Of a stretch of 6,485 bases of DNA, positions 1 to 4,958 are shown piece by piece. Made by a program: the position numbers and the translations under genes. Source of the stretch: Chloroflexota bacterium (lineage in GTDB: Bacteria; Chloroflexota; Limnocylindria; Limnocylindrales; CSP1-4); NCBI GenBank assembly GCA_021789355.1, contig JAJYJR010000343.1, positions 1 to 6,485 of the forward strand. The letters are read 5' to 3'. How positions within the stretch are numbered: position 1 is the first letter of the stretch; every line of letters begins with the position of its first letter. The notes beneath the pieces were generated by a model. That model did not search any database. It was given only the letters and a program-made list of their open reading frames with translations, and was not told the DNA's origin.

Positions 1-246
1 CACCACGGCGCGATCGAGGCCGACCACGTGCAGGCGTATCTCGACGAGTTCGCGTTTCGGTTCAACCGCCGCAAATCGGCGACACGCGGCATGCTCTTCT
101 ATCGGCTGCTCGAACAGGCCGTTGCCACCAAGCCCCTCACGTATGAGGCCCTCGTGGTCGTGTCTCGACCGAAGCGAATGGCCGAAGACACTGCACTTGC
201 ATGGATACCCCCCTCCCCAAATCAGCGCGCGTCGCTGAGATCGTGA
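1..246 (+). CDS. ISXO2/IS1595-type transposase, C-terminal end (5' partial)
   Basis: The frame is open from base 1 and stops at a TGA at 244-246, giving about 81 residues of a protein that begins outside the window. The stretch YLDEFAFRFNRR (from about residue 13) and the following RGMLFYRLLEQAV match the C-terminal part of the ISXO2-like DDE transposase domain of IS1595-family insertion sequences, where a YLDEF-x-FR-NRR block closes the catalytic domain. The protein acts on its own element's terminal inverted repeats to excise and insert it. The last 15 or so residues, after RPKRMAEDTALAW, look unlike the family. The likely end of the element lies near 208-214, so these residues and the stop appear to be read from flanking host DNA. 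Whether the rest of the gene is intact cannot be seen. Family assignment is secure; activity is unknown. Confidence 0.85.
   Translation, partial: HHGAIEADHVQAYLDEFAFRFNRRKSATRGMLFYRLLEQAVATKPLTYEALVVVSRPKRMAEDTALAWIPPSPNQRASLRS
190..214 (+). mobile_element. Probable right end of the IS1595-type element
   Basis: Two facts place the element boundary here. The transposase homology ends at about base 180. From base about 216 the other plus frame is recognisable response-regulator sequence. The sequence just before this, read on the minus strand, begins GGGGGGTATCCATGC. G-rich termini are usual for IS1595-family inverted repeats, but I do not remember a specific match. The left end is outside the window, so neither the inverted repeat nor the usual 8-bp target duplication can be verified. 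The exact boundary is uncertain by several bases because of the C-run at 208-213. Confidence 0.5.
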
Positions 247-551
247 GCGCGATCCACAGGGTCACAGCCGGCGACTTGGCCTTCAGCGCGGCAGTGATGG
301 CCCGCGCGCGAATGGCGCTTCCATCACCGTCCGAGCGAGAGCTCCTGGTGATCGAACCGGTGGTGGAGTGCCTCTCGAACGACGAGATCGGCGTCCGACT
401 GGGCCTCACCGAGAAGTCGGTCGAGAGCCACCTGCGGCGTCTGTTCGCCCGCTACGGACTTGCGACGCGCACCGAGCTCGCGTTTCTGGCGGTACGGCAG
501 GGCTGGATCTCGCTCTCACGATATGGCACGAGCCATTGGCCCCGGCGATGA
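201..551 (+). CDS. LuxR/NarL-family response regulator, 5'-truncated by IS insertion
   Basis: The 116-residue frame contains a complete LuxR/GerE helix-turn-helix at about residues 43-104: PSERELL, then LSNDEIGVRLGLTEKSVESHLRRLF, with the recognition helix near 71-84. Such domains bind promoter DNA as the output of two-component regulators. Residues 6-33 (PKSARVAEIVSAIHRV and on) match the end of a receiver domain, where a conserved Lys plus a small residue precede the last helix (GYLLKSA pattern), and then the usual linker. The receiver's phospho-Asp and everything before it are missing. The only N-terminal codons are MDTPL, which seem to come from the IS end. The frame overlaps the transposase reading frame by 46 nt and has no clear ribosome binding site. 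Translation could also start at the ATG at 297. If expressed, it would be a receiver-less DNA-binding fragment. It is best treated as a disrupted gene. Confidence 0.75.
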   Translation: MDTPLPKSARVAEIVSAIHRVTAGDLAFSAAVMARARMALPSPSERELLVIEPVVECLSNDEIGVRLGLTEKSVESHLRRLFARYGLATRTELAFLAVRQGWISLSRYGTSHWPRR

Positions 552-836
552 CGCAGGCACGACGAACCGCCGGGTGGGGTGTTGGCAATCATGCCCGTCG
601 CCGCAAAGGCCTCGTTTCGGCTCGGTCCGCTGCCCCAGTTCACTGAGCACGCAACCGGTGGCCCGCGGCATCTCCCCTCTTGGGGGCATCCTCAAACGAT
701 CGCCGCCCGACATGATGAGGACATGGTGCTGATGCCCCACCGCGTCTACACCTCCGCAGAGCCCGCGCTGGACGACAGCCGCAGGTTCGCTCGCAGCTCC
801 CCCAGCTGCCCACTGCCGGGAACGGGCCGCCGAGAC
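552..836. other. Gene-free stretch after the LuxR fragment
   Basis: None of the frames crossing this stretch has family resemblance, a good start site or convincing codon use. It separates the plus-strand LuxR remnant from the end of a minus-strand gene, so it should hold the 3' ends of both units. The only structure I see is a 6-bp hairpin at 793-809 (GCAGCT, CCCCC loop, AGCTGC). It lies 28 nt beyond the minus-strand stop and has no T-run, so it is at best a weak terminator. A short CCCC-TCTT-GGGG hairpin also occurs near 676-687. Confidence 0.4.
793..809 (-). terminator. Possible weak hairpin terminator for the 837-1259 gene
   Basis: Perfect 6-bp arms (793-798 and 804-809) surround a 5-nt loop, 28 nt beyond the TAG at 837-839 on the minus strand. 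There is no T-rich tail, so intrinsic termination is doubtful. High-GC bacteria often use such T-less hairpins or Rho. Confidence 0.2.
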
Positions 837-1259
837 CTACGAGACCGAAGTCGAGCAAGCCCCGGCCGGCGGGAGCGGACCGCTGGAGACAGTATCTGAC
901 AGGCGCGGGACTCCGCCGCGCACCTCCAGGACATCGTCCGTGCCGCCATTGATCTCGAAGTGACCGAGAACGGTGCCGTCGGTCCCCTGCATGTCGAGCG
1001 ACCAGGGCAGCGGCGGGATGCCGTTCGCGCCGGCAGTCAACGATGCACCCTCTGGGTACGACACGGAGGCGACCTCGCGACCGTCGATCAGGATCACGAC
1101 GGTCGGACCGTAGTCGACATTGACCCCGAGCGAGTAGGGCGTGGGCGCCTTTGACGGGCCGGCGGGACCGCTCGACGGGCGCATCAGCTCGATCAGGACG
1201 AGGCACGCTACGAGGATCGCCCCCGTGGCCAGGACCGCGATCGCTGGCCTGATCAGCAC
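837..1259 (-). CDS. Small membrane-anchored protein of unknown function
   Basis: The 140-residue product has a hydrophobic segment at about residues 5-25 (AIAVLATGAILVACLVLIEL), a Pro/Ser-rich linker at about 28-41, and then a beta-rich domain at about 42-120 (NVDYGPTVVILIDGREVASV, later PPLPWSLDM). It is probably a single-pass protein with its C-terminal domain outside the membrane. LVAC at residues 16-19 resembles a lipobox, but strongly hydrophobic residues follow the Cys, so a plain transmembrane anchor is more likely. The start is odd: a TGA at 1269-1271 limits the frame, and the GTG at 1259 lies inside the GGGAGGTG Shine-Dalgarno-like sequence instead of downstream of it. Initiation at GTG 1259 or CTG 1256 is possible. 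A 223-nt gap separates it from the upstream five-gene operon, and I found no copy of the promoter motif shared by the other units. I do not recognise the family with certainty. Confidence 0.65.
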   Translation of the reverse strand: MLIRPAIAVLATGAILVACLVLIELMRPSSGPAGPSKAPTPYSLGVNVDYGPTVVILIDGREVASVSYPEGASLTAGANGIPPLPWSLDMQGTDGTVLGHFEINGGTDDVLEVRGGVPRLSDTVSSGPLPPAGACSTSVS

Positions 1260-1482
1260 CTCCCAAGGTCAAGACGGACGAGACAGATGCCGTGTTCCCG
1301 GCTGGGCGACGAGCCTCGGCCGTGTCGAATACGACGACGAGTGGGAAGCGGCTGAACCAGAGTACGACGACGAAGCGGATGCGGACGATGAGTTCTGACG
1401 CCCTCAACGCCGGTGCGCCGATGAGAACCCAGAACTCATCGCCAGCGAGATGTCCGAGCGGGTCGTGGGATCGAAGACGGCT
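1260..1482. other. Spacer with a plus-strand acidic reading-frame relic
   Basis: No gene is supported on the minus strand between the neighbouring minus-strand genes. On the plus strand, bases 1318-1398 encode a very acidic tail, with EYDDEWEAAEPEYDD and then ADADDEF before a TGA. The GA-Y-GACGACGA unit occurs twice (about 1327-1341 and 1360-1374). The preceding part of that frame is only the antisense of the 837-1259 gene, so no complete gene exists. It may be the 3' end of a decayed plus-strand gene, or simply the antisense of a serine-coding low-complexity stretch. Confidence 0.3.
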
Positions 1483-2136
1483 CTACGACCGACGCGGGAG
1501 GGTCGGTTGGCCGTCGAGGAAGCGCACGCGGAAATCGCGCCACTTGCCGCCGAACAAGCCGGTGCTCACCAAGACGCTCCAGATGACCAGGTTGCCATCC
1601 TGGAAGGTCAGTCGCTCCCCCGGGCCTGGGTTGTGGATCTTCGGGAGCTCGAGCACGGAACGATCGGCGAGGCAGAGGAACTCCTCTCGGCCGACGGTGA
1701 CCACCCCCACCGCCCGCCCAACGGTGCCCTGCGGCTGCCGGAGCGGCGGAGCATCATGGTCTCGGCGCTCGAATTCGATCCAGGTGCCGCCGAAGCAGCG
1801 TTCTCGGATGTCGAGCAGGCTTCGCACTGGCCGGGTGACCGCCCCGGCCTCGGCCGGCGGGAGGACCGTCAGGGTGGCCGACGGGCCGGACGAGTCCGTC
1901 AGGGTCAGCCTGTCGATCGTGCCGTCGGGGGTCTTGCCGAACTGGATGTTGGCGTCAGGCGGCATCGCCACGCGCGTGCCATCGTCGAACACGACCTCGC
2001 GGCCATGGATCCCCCTGACCGTTCGTTTCGCCGGGAGCTGCGTCAGCCGCCTGTACTCATTCGGATCTGGCTGGACCGGCCATTGCACGCGCGCGCCGAC
2101 CCGGAGCAGGCGCAGGGCCGATTCGGTGGGGGTCAT
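1483..2136 (-). CDS. Hypothetical beta-rich protein, last gene of the five-gene operon
   Basis: The 217-residue product has no family I recognise. It is rich in short beta-strand-like segments. Residues about 13-60 (VGARVQWP, then RTVRGIHGREVVFDDGTRVAMP) look like a small SH3-like barrel, and there is a second strand-rich region near 135-160 (GTVGRAVGVVTVGREEFLCL). There is no signal peptide or membrane segment, so it is probably cytoplasmic. The ATG at 2136 is well supported: AGGAGG lies 6 nt upstream and overlaps the TAG stop of the preceding gene (2146-2148). That arrangement suggests translational coupling. Co-transcription with the four genes upstream is likely. Third-position GC is high and the frame runs without gaps over 650 nt, which supports it over the longer plus-strand frames opposite. 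Confidence 0.75.
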   Translation of the reverse strand: MTPTESALRLLRVGARVQWPVQPDPNEYRRLTQLPAKRTVRGIHGREVVFDDGTRVAMPPDANIQFGKTPDGTIDRLTLTDSSGPSATLTVLPPAEAGAVTRPVRSLLDIRERCFGGTWIEFERRDHDAPPLRQPQGTVGRAVGVVTVGREEFLCLADRSVLELPKIHNPGPGERLTFQDGNLVIWSVLVSTGLFGGKWRDFRVRFLDGQPTLPRRS

Positions 2137-2145
2137 GGTGTCCTC

Positions 2146-2478
2146 CTATCGGTGCGCCGCGCAGCGCAGGCCGTGCGCGGTCAGGCGGGTGGCGGGATGG
2201 TCGCGGCCGATGCCACACACCTGGCCGGCCCCGCAGTCGGGACAGGTGAGGCAGACGGGTTGCCCGGTGGCCTTGTCCGACCAGAGCGTGAGCATCGAGC
2301 CGCAGGCGCCAACGCGGAAGCGGCGGCCTTCGTCCACCGGGCCCGCCGGGTCGCGGGCGCCGTAGCGATGCAGCACGTCGGGCGCGACCGACGGTGGCAC
2401 CTGTCGCAGCACGCCCCACAGCGGCCACGCGGCGTCGAGGGCGTCCCCATCGAGGATCGGCGCGCGATCACGGGTCAT
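2146..2478 (-). CDS. Hypothetical Cys/His-rich, probably zinc-binding protein
   Basis: The 110-residue product has a C-terminal Cys/His cluster: C76-x2-C79-x2-C82-x5-C88, then H94, H102, C106 and H109, with C59 further upstream. The CLTCPDCGAGQVCG core resembles a zinc-ribbon or treble-clef site, so metal binding is likely, and a nucleic-acid or protein interaction role is possible. The N-terminal half (DALDAAWPLWGVLRQVPP) looks helical. The ATG at 2478 is chosen because it forms an ATGA overlap with the stop of the upstream gene (2475-2478). The frame stays open upstream to 2640, but there it is Arg/Gly-rich shadow sequence antisense in character. I assign no named family. Confidence 0.7.
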   Translation of the reverse strand: MTRDRAPILDGDALDAAWPLWGVLRQVPPSVAPDVLHRYGARDPAGPVDEGRRFRVGACGSMLTLWSDKATGQPVCLTCPDCGAGQVCGIGRDHPATRLTAHGLRCAAHR

Positions 2479-2732
2479 CGGGCTACCCCGGGGTCGCGGC
2501 CGCCGCCGACGCGACCATCGTCCAGCTTGGCGAGATCGAACTGCCCGGCGCGCCGTCGAGCCGCTGCCGCCGCGCCCCATGCCGAGGCCGCCGTGTTGGT
2601 ATCTCTCAGGCGATCGGCGTTTTCGGCAAAGGCATCCCACAGCGTCGCCGAGTAGCTGAACCGCCCGGCGGCGAAAGCGGCGCGCGCCTCGATGACCAGG
2701 CGCGAGTTGGTGGCGAACAGGTCCTCACGCAT
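2475..2732 (-). CDS. Small helical, TPR-like hypothetical protein
   Basis: The product is an 85-residue, Ala/Arg-rich helical protein. Residues 13-60 (VIEARAAFAAGRFSYSATLW, then helix AENADRLRDTN, then AAAAARRRAGQF) have the spacing of a TPR-like helix pair, in which 'A-F-x-x-G-R-F-x-x-A' marks the first repeat and 'RRRAGQFD' the start of another. A role as a small protein-binding adaptor is inferred. The ATG at 2732 sits one base after the TGA of the upstream gene (TGACATG), so reinitiation or coupling is likely; there is no strong Shine-Dalgarno sequence. An in-frame ATG at 2768 would add 12 residues (MLHAVNPLGRAD) and overlap the upstream gene. It cannot be excluded. Confidence 0.6.
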   Translation of the reverse strand: MREDLFATNSRLVIEARAAFAAGRFSYSATLWDAFAENADRLRDTNTAASAWGAAAAARRRAGQFDLAKLDDGRVGGGRDPGVAR

Positions 2733-2733
2733 G

Positions 2734-2922
2734 TCAGCGCGCCCCAACGGATTGACAGCGTGCAACATCCGCGCCAAGAGAGCCGGTCTTCAGCGCGTTC
2801 ACATACGCATCGTTCGGCACGATGACCGATCGGTCCCCGCCCCCCACACCGCGAGCGGCCCCCATCGTCTTCAGGTAGTGGACGAAGATCCAGTAGTCAC
2901 CGGGACGGACGAGGGTGGTCAC
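2734..2922 (-). CDS. Small hypothetical protein, GTG start overlapping the upstream stop
   Basis: The 62-residue frame begins at a GTG that overlaps the stop of the upstream gene as GTGA (2919-2922), the usual form of coupled genes. A second GTG lies at 2925. The first 45 residues read like real protein (VRPGDYWIFVHYLKTMG, then DRSVIVPNDAYVNALKTG) with good third-position GC. The last 15 residues have weaker codon bias. This could mean that the native frame once passed into the next gene at about 2780, so a frameshift here is possible. No family is recognised. The other reading is that this and the preceding 66-residue frame are two halves of one frameshifted gene, but the clean GTGA junction argues for two genes. 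Confidence 0.5.
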   Translation of the reverse strand: MTTLVRPGDYWIFVHYLKTMGAARGVGGGDRSVIVPNDAYVNALKTGSLGADVARCQSVGAR

Positions 2923-3119
2923 CACGTCCGAGTCCAGTTGCCGACCGGATCGAAGAGCTTGACCCTGATGAGCGGGTCGACGGCCTCGTAGGCGGCGTCG
3001 GTCGAGGGCAGGCGATCGGCCGCGCGAATGTAGCGATAGGCCGGCTTGTGGAATGCCGGGGTGGGATCGTAGGTGGTGCCATCGGTGAGTGTCGGGCGCT
3101 CCTCGCGGAACTCGGACAT
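2919..3119 (-). CDS. Small hypothetical protein, first gene of the five-gene operon
   Basis: The 66-residue product starts at the ATG at 3119. An AGGA six nt upstream and a GGGAG further up provide ribosome binding. The first 50 residues are hydrophilic (TYDPTPAFHKPAYRYIRAAD). The end, IRVKLFDPVGNWTRTW, resembles the 'VK-F-P-x-x-NWTW' block that opens DUF2958 domains. The protein stops exactly there, so it may be a truncated relative or a chance likeness; I do not assign the family. It lies downstream of a TTGACA promoter and heads a run of genes joined by GTGA, a 1-nt gap, ATGA and a stop/Shine-Dalgarno overlap. Confidence 0.6.
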   Translation of the reverse strand: MSEFREERPTLTDGTTYDPTPAFHKPAYRYIRAADRLPSTDAAYEAVDPLIRVKLFDPVGNWTRTW

Positions 3120-3357
3120 CGGGTCCTGCTCCCGCCGGTGCTCCGGTCCGGCTGCCGATCGTCCCCGCACGGAGGCCGACGCGGGAGGATCGGCGGGCGG
3201 GTGCCGATGTCAAGATCGCCGGCAAGGAAGATGCGTTGTCAGACCTGGTGACCCAAAGCACGGCTCGGCCGATGGACGTTGACGGCCGCGGCGGAACCTC
3301 GGCGCGCCCCTCGCTCGCCGCGCGCGACTCGGGGGCGGCCGTCGCTTCGTCCCGCCC
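3120..3357. other. Intergenic region with the promoter of the five-gene operon
   Basis: No gene is supported on either strand. The minus strand holds the shared promoter motif (3186-3213) and a leader of about 60 nt to the ATG at 3119. An imperfect inverted repeat surrounds the -35: TGCCGGCGAT, then CTTGAC, then ATCGGCA on the minus strand (about 3203-3225), with a 2-nt bulge. The 3' end of the membrane-protein gene lies at the other side, but I see no clear terminator. Confidence 0.4.
3186..3213 (-). promoter_or_regulatory. Promoter of the five-gene operon (TTGACA-N16-GATCCT)
   Basis: On the minus strand a perfect TTGACA lies at 3213-3208, followed by a 16-nt spacer and GATCCT (3191-3186), which leads into CTCCC. 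The -10 matches the sigma-70 consensus at A2, T3 and T6 only. Between the -10 and the ATG at 3119 there are 66 nt. The same layout occurs upstream of three other units in this window, which is the main support. Confidence 0.55.
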
Positions 3358-3861
3358 CTACCACACCCGTCCGCCGGTCAGCACCAGGGCGTTGTTGAGA
3401 TCGGCGAGCCCCTCCGTGAGCACCATCGCCAGGGGGATGGACCAGAGGAGGAGGCAGACCCACGCCTCGCCGCGAGGGGCCCCCAGGCGGACGAGCAGGC
3501 GACTGGGGCGACGGCGTGCCATGCGCCGCACCATCCCATCGCGGGTGAAGATCCAGCACATCGCCAGGAACATGCCGATTTCGACGAGGTGAAACACCGG
3601 CAGGAGCCAGGGCGATGCGGCGGCCAGGGCGCTGCCGATGGGGTTGAGCTCGCTCGCGTGGCGCACCACCAGGCCGGGATGTCCCGGCACCGGCGACCAG
3701 GCCAGGGCGGCCATGGTCTCGAACGCGTCGAGCATGACGAGGGCCGATCCCAGGACGAAGACCGCCCAGAACCGGCGCGACAGGCCCCGCAGCCCGCTCG
3801 ACCGGCGGGCAGGTCGGGGAAGATGCAGGACGCCCGTACGGCCGTACGTCAGCGCATCCAT
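3358..3861 (-). CDS. DUF5658-like three-helix membrane protein
   Basis: The 167-residue product has three membrane segments: about 32-53 (WAVFVLGSALVMLDAFETMA), 83-105 (SPWLLPVFHLVEIGMFLAMC) and 134-153 (WVCLLLWSIPLAMVLT). The arrangement D45-x3-T49 in helix 1, E71-L-N-P74 just before helix 2 and an Asn pair (N156-N157) at the end of helix 3 fits the small DUF5658 membrane family, whose function is unknown. The loop after helix 2 is strongly basic (VRRMARRRPSRLLVR), which by the positive-inside rule places it in the cytoplasm. The ATG at 3861 is chosen because AGGAG lies 8 nt upstream. An in-frame TTG at 3888 is upstream of that site and less likely. It appears to be transcribed alone from the promoter at 3929-3956. 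Confidence 0.7.
   Translation of the reverse strand: MDALTYGRTGVLHLPRPARRSSGLRGLSRRFWAVFVLGSALVMLDAFETMAALAWSPVPGHPGLVVRHASELNPIGSALAAASPWLLPVFHLVEIGMFLAMCWIFTRDGMVRRMARRRPSRLLVRLGAPRGEAWVCLLLWSIPLAMVLTEGLADLNNALVLTGGRVW
3835..3848. repeat. Perfect 14-bp palindrome inside the membrane-protein gene
   Basis: CGTACGGCCGTACG reads the same on both strands. It lies within codons 5 to 9 of the 3358-3861 gene, 13 to 26 bases into the coding sequence. Such a site could bind a dimeric regulator or form a hairpin near the start of the message. It may also be chance in GC-rich DNA. Confidence 0.35.
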
Positions 3862-4116
3862 GGTCGTGCTCCTGTGCTCCCGGTCCAAGTTGCCGGCGGC
3901 TCAGGCCGGCCTCCTCGAACGCACCGGGAGCCTGGGCGACGCACGGTCGGTGTCAAGGATTCCGACTGCGGTTCATCGGTGCAGCGGGCGCGCGAGGAGC
4001 ACGGGACACGGGCACGGCAGCGGGCGGGGCAGCGCAGCCGACGGGGACCGGAGCAAGCCGGGCGGGTGCGTCGGTCTCCTCGATCGGGCCCTGCGGCCAC
4101 TCCCCGGCCGCTCCGG
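3862..4116. other. Intergenic region with the promoter of the membrane-protein gene
   Basis: No gene is supported. The minus strand holds the shared promoter motif at 3929-3956. In the leader there is a 10-bp palindrome AGGCCGGCCT (3903-3912) and a possible hairpin with GCCGGC arms at 3892-3897 and 3905-3910. The rest, toward the end of the 4117 gene, shows no clear terminator. Confidence 0.4.
3929..3956 (-). promoter_or_regulatory. Promoter of the DUF5658-like gene (TTGACA-N16-CAGGCT)
   Basis: A perfect TTGACA (3956-3951, minus strand) is followed after 16 nt by CAGGCT (3934-3929) and then CCC. The -10 keeps only A2 and T6 of the consensus. Between the -10 and the ATG at 3861 there are 67 nt, nearly the same as in the other three units. 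Confidence 0.5.
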
Positions 4117-4482
4117 TCAGCGGAGGGCGTTGGGCGCCCGGTCGAACTGGCGCGCGCGCAGCTCGGCCTGCCGCCGGTGCTCGACGAGCTCCGCGGCCCG
4201 TGCATCGAGTTGATCGGCGATCACCGCCACCTGCGACGCGATGGCGGGCTCACCCGCGGCCCGATAGCGGCTCGCCGCCTCACGGCCGAGCAGCGCCGCC
4301 CGGCGCAACAGCTCCGGGGCCTCGGCGGCGTCTTCCTGCACGGACGCCCGGAGCGTCGCCGCGGCGGCCTCGTATGCCCGGCCGGCGCGGAACAGGAGAT
4401 CGCGGCGCCGGCCGCCGTCGATCGCCAGGTGTGCGGTGCGCTCGAACGCCGCGGCCTGCGCGATGTGCTCCTGGACGGTCAT
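4117..4482 (-). CDS. Helical, TPR-like hypothetical protein (paralogue of the upstream gene)
   Basis: The 121-residue, Ala-rich, all-helical product carries the motif AGEPAIASQVAVIADQLDA at residues 76-94, which aligns without gaps to residues 73-91 of the protein encoded just upstream (AGNPAYAAEARARAARLDA), with 9 of 19 identical. The 'YRAAGEPA-A' and 'FRAGRAYEAAAATL' (31-44) patterns resemble TPR-like helix hairpins. The C-terminal 25 residues are a charged helix (EHRRQAELRARQFDR). No signal peptide or membrane segment is present. The ATG at 4482 overlaps the upstream stop as ATGA (4479-4482) and also has AGGAG 8 nt upstream, so it can be translated by coupling and on its own. The function is probably protein-protein interaction; this is inference from fold pattern only. 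Confidence 0.7.
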   Translation of the reverse strand: MTVQEHIAQAAAFERTAHLAIDGGRRRDLLFRAGRAYEAAAATLRASVQEDAAEAPELLRRAALLGREAASRYRAAGEPAIASQVAVIADQLDARAAELVEHRRQAELRARQFDRAPNALR

Positions 4483-4862
4483 GGCGTGCTCCTGCTCGCT
4501 CGACGGTGCGGTGGTCCCGCCACCGGCGGGTCGGGGTCGCACCGGGGTCCCGAATCAGCGGTGTGGATGCGCCGACCCGGGCCCACCAGCGCGTCCAGTC
4601 GCGCGGCCCGGGCGCGGGCCTCGGCGGCGTACGCGGGGTTCCCGGCGCGCTCCCAGTCGGCTGCCGCACGGCGCAGGAGGGCGGCGGCGTCAGGCCACCA
4701 GTCGCGCCCCCGCCGCTCCAGGAGGACGTTGGCGGCGCGCTCCCAGCCGTTCGCCGCGCGCTGCGCGAGGACCACCCGCCAGCGGGCGTCCGGCTCCCGG
4801 GCGGCCCGATCCGAGGCATCGCGGGCGACCTCCACCCAATCGGCGACCTGGGGTGTCGGCAC
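4479..4862 (-). CDS. Helical, TPR-like hypothetical protein, first gene of a two-gene operon
   Basis: The product has 127 residues from the GTG at 4862. It holds Trp-rich helices (ADWVEVARDASDRA, then ANGWERAANVLLERRGRDWW) and then a TPR-like hairpin, AAADWERAGNPAYAAEARA, at about residues 66-84. The last 35 residues are Pro/Arg-rich and probably disordered. The GTG start is preferred to the ATG at 4877 because GGAGGA (4875-4870) lies 7 nt before the GTG, whereas the ATG has no ribosome binding site. It shares a repeat with the following gene, which suggests duplication. The promoter at 4935-4962 and the flanking 14-bp inverted repeat probably control both genes. No named family is recognised. 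Confidence 0.7.
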   Translation of the reverse strand: MPTPQVADWVEVARDASDRAAREPDARWRVVLAQRAANGWERAANVLLERRGRDWWPDAAALLRRAAADWERAGNPAYAAEARARAARLDALVGPGRRIHTADSGPRCDPDPPVAGPPHRRASRSTP

Positions 4863-4908
4863 CTTCGGTTCCTCCATTCGACGGTCACGTCGAGCGGGAC
4901 GCCCCCTC

Positions 4909-4958
4909 CGGTCGCTCGCCCGACGCGACGAGGGAGCATCGGCGCGGGCGAGCGACCG
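4909..4958. repeat. Perfect 14-bp inverted repeat flanking a promoter -10 (possible operator)
   Basis: The arms CGGTCGCTCGCCCG (4909-4922) and CGGGCGAGCGACCG (4945-4958) are exact inverse complements separated by 22 nt. The right arm covers most of the -10/-35 spacer of the minus-strand promoter and touches its -35. The left arm lies just past the expected transcription start. Because one arm is upstream of the start, the whole repeat would not form an RNA hairpin from this promoter. A two-site operator fits better. Read on the plus strand it has no T-run, so a terminator is unlikely. Confidence 0.55.

Noticed and set aside
676..687. CCCC-TCTT-GGGG hairpin as the terminator of the LuxR fragment
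   Set aside because: The stem is only 4 bp, no T-run follows, and it lies over 120 nt past the stop codon.
640..1407. 255-residue minus-strand frame with a hydrophobic start (IVRIRFVVVLWF)
   Set aside because: It would start at a TTG without a ribosome binding site and overlaps the 837-1259 gene in another frame. The hydrophobic part is just the complement of Asp-coding GAC repeats.
1292..2655. Two long overlapping plus-strand frames (1292-2365 and 1450-2655)
   Set aside because: They run antisense to the 1483-2136, 2146-2478 and 2475-2732 genes, which have ribosome binding sites and coupled junctions. Their translations are Arg/Pro/Ala-rich with no family likeness, as expected for shadows in high-GC DNA.
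2752..2780. Plus-strand TTGACA near 2753 as another promoter
   Set aside because: It lies within coding sequence, lacks the CTC element 20 nt downstream and has no plus-strand gene after it.
3279..3306. Plus-strand TTGACG near 3279 as another copy of the shared promoter
   Set aside because: The expected -10 position reads CGGCGC, without A2 or T6, and no plus-strand gene follows.
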